NCBI GenBank assembly: GCA_003538495.1
Contig: DPSD01000456.1
Coordinates: forward strand, 1 to 7,400
Source: Accumulibacter sp.
Lineage (GTDB): Bacteria; Pseudomonadota; Gammaproteobacteria; Burkholderiales; Rhodocyclaceae
Direction: 5' to 3'
Length of the DNA stretch: 7,400 nt
Below are positions 6,882 to 7,400 of this stretch, in pieces. The notes under the pieces are model-generated. The model searched no databases. It was given only the letters and a program-made list of their open reading frames with translations, and was not told the origin of the DNA. Every line of letters begins with the position of its first letter. The first letter of the stretch is position 1. The translations under genes were made by a program, and so were the position numbers.

Positions 6882-6925
6882 GGATTCATCGTTCCGCGTC
6901 TCCTCGATACAAGCGGCCCGATCAG
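6882..6925. promoter_or_regulatory. 44-base divergent intergenic region between senA and senB
   Basis: The start codons of senA (minus) and senB (plus) are separated by only 44 bases, too little for two independent full promoters plus leaders. Promoters must overlap or extend into the opposite coding sequence, which favours joint control. I see no convincing -35/-10 pair. On the minus strand a strong Shine-Dalgarno-like GAGGAGA (6905-6899) lies 9 bases before an ATG (6889-6887) that begins a three-codon frame M-N-P-stop. Its TGA overlaps the senA ATG as ATGA. Confidence 0.5.
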
Positions 6926-7400
6926 GTGAGCGGATCGCGCCAGCTCCAGCAAGTAGTGATTGTGAGCCCGGCCCTCGCCGATGCCAATAACGGCAACTGG
7001 CGGACGGCACGCCGCTGGCAGCGATTCCTTTCCGGGTTGGCATCGACGCGGATCATCCGACAATGGCCGGACGCGCTCGCCGACGACGATCGGGCGATGC
7101 TCGCCCTGCACGCCCGGCGCTCGGCGCCGGCGATCGCCGCGTGGCGGGAAGCGCGTCGCCCGGGCGGCGTCGGGCTGATCCTGACCGGCACCGACCTCTA
7201 TCGGGACATCCTCGTCGATCCCGCCGCGCAGGCCTCGCTGCGGCTGGCCGACGCGCTGGTGGTGCTGCAGGAAGTCGGTCCGCTGGCCTTGCCAGCCGAC
7301 TTGCGTGGCAAAGCACGGGTGATCTTCCAGTCGACCAGCAGCAGGCGGGCACTGCTCAAGACCGATCGCTACCTGCTCGCGCTGATGGTCGGCCACCTGC
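6926..7400 (+). CDS. senB: SenB-type selenosugar synthase / glycosyltransferase, N-terminal part (cut by window edge)
   Basis: The frame stays open from the GTG at 6926 to the window end, giving 158 residues. It begins with the Rossmann strand VVIVSPALADANNGNW (10-25) and continues with ANNGNWRTA (20-28), LHARRS (61-66), LTGTDLYRD (86-94), LVVLQE (111-116), ARVIFQS (130-136) and MVGHL (154-158). I recognise this as the GT-B glycosyltransferase family (TIGR04348) that includes SenB. SenB uses selenophosphate and a UDP-N-acetyl sugar to make the selenosugar that SenA joins to hercynine. No good ribosome-binding site precedes 6926. Other in-frame GTGs are at 6956 and 6962, but starting there would trim the first strand. 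The C-terminal nucleotide-sugar domain lies beyond the edge. Confidence 0.87.
   Translation, partial: MSGSRQLQQVVIVSPALADANNGNWRTARRWQRFLSGLASTRIIRQWPDALADDDRAMLALHARRSAPAIAAWREARRPGGVGLILTGTDLYRDILVDPAAQASLRLADALVVLQEVGPLALPADLRGKARVIFQSTSSRRALLKTDRYLLALMVGHL

Noticed and set aside
4923..6929. 668-codon open frame on the plus strand
   Set aside because: It runs out of frame through egtD and antisense to senA, with arginine- and alanine-rich composition and no domain. It is a GC-rich shadow of two well-supported genes.
6878..7396. 172-codon open frame on the minus strand at the right edge
   Set aside because: It is antisense to the senB reading frame, which shows clear family motifs and runs open to the window end.
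1..7400. CRISPR arrays, tRNA or rRNA genes, selenocysteine insertion signals
   Set aside because: No spaced direct repeats of CRISPR type, cloverleaf or rRNA-like segment was seen. Selenoneine synthesis does not need an in-frame selenocysteine codon, and none is indicated.

Overview
The window reads as chromosomal DNA of a GC-rich Gram-negative bacterium, most likely a betaproteobacterium; Rhodocyclales or a Candidatus Accumulibacter-like organism would fit. The evidence is the gene order infA-rpmJ-rpsM-rpsK-rpsD-rpoA-rplQ, the protein sequences, and the four-cysteine form of ribosomal protein S4. The taxonomic call is from recognition only.

Left half (1-3423): the end of the spc operon and the complete alpha operon. 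After what may be the last codons of secY come infA (IF-1) and rpmJ (L36). A 79-base leader with a strong hairpin precedes rpsM (S13), rpsK (S11), rpsD (S4), rpoA (RNA polymerase alpha) and rplQ (L17). All run on the plus strand with short gaps and end at a clear intrinsic terminator at 3399-3423. The leader is where S4 autoregulation acts in Escherichia coli, and a fold that could hold the rpsM ribosome-binding site is visible here.

Middle (3424-4525): about 1.1 kb with no gene I can recognise. Its left end has four alternating GGTCAC/GTGACC sites arranged as two inverted repeats, which may be a decayed mobile-element end or another protein-binding array. The rest shows only short, unconvincing open frames.

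Right half (4526-7400): a small-molecule pathway. egtD (plus strand) encodes the SAM-dependent histidine trimethyltransferase that makes hercynine. It converges on a minus-strand EgtB-like gene with a DinB-type iron domain and an FGE-sulfatase domain. Divergent from that gene, 44 bases away, starts a plus-strand gene cut by the window edge. Its N-terminal 158 residues match the SenB selenosugar synthase family (ANNGNWRTA, LHARRS, LTGTDLYRD, MVGHL). This neighbour, with the sequence character of the EgtB-like protein, points to SenA, selenoneine synthase, rather than plain ergothioneine EgtB. The three genes would supply hercynine (EgtD), selenosugar (SenB) and the oxidative C-Se coupling (SenA). 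The selenophosphate synthetase SenC/SelD is not in view and may lie to the right.
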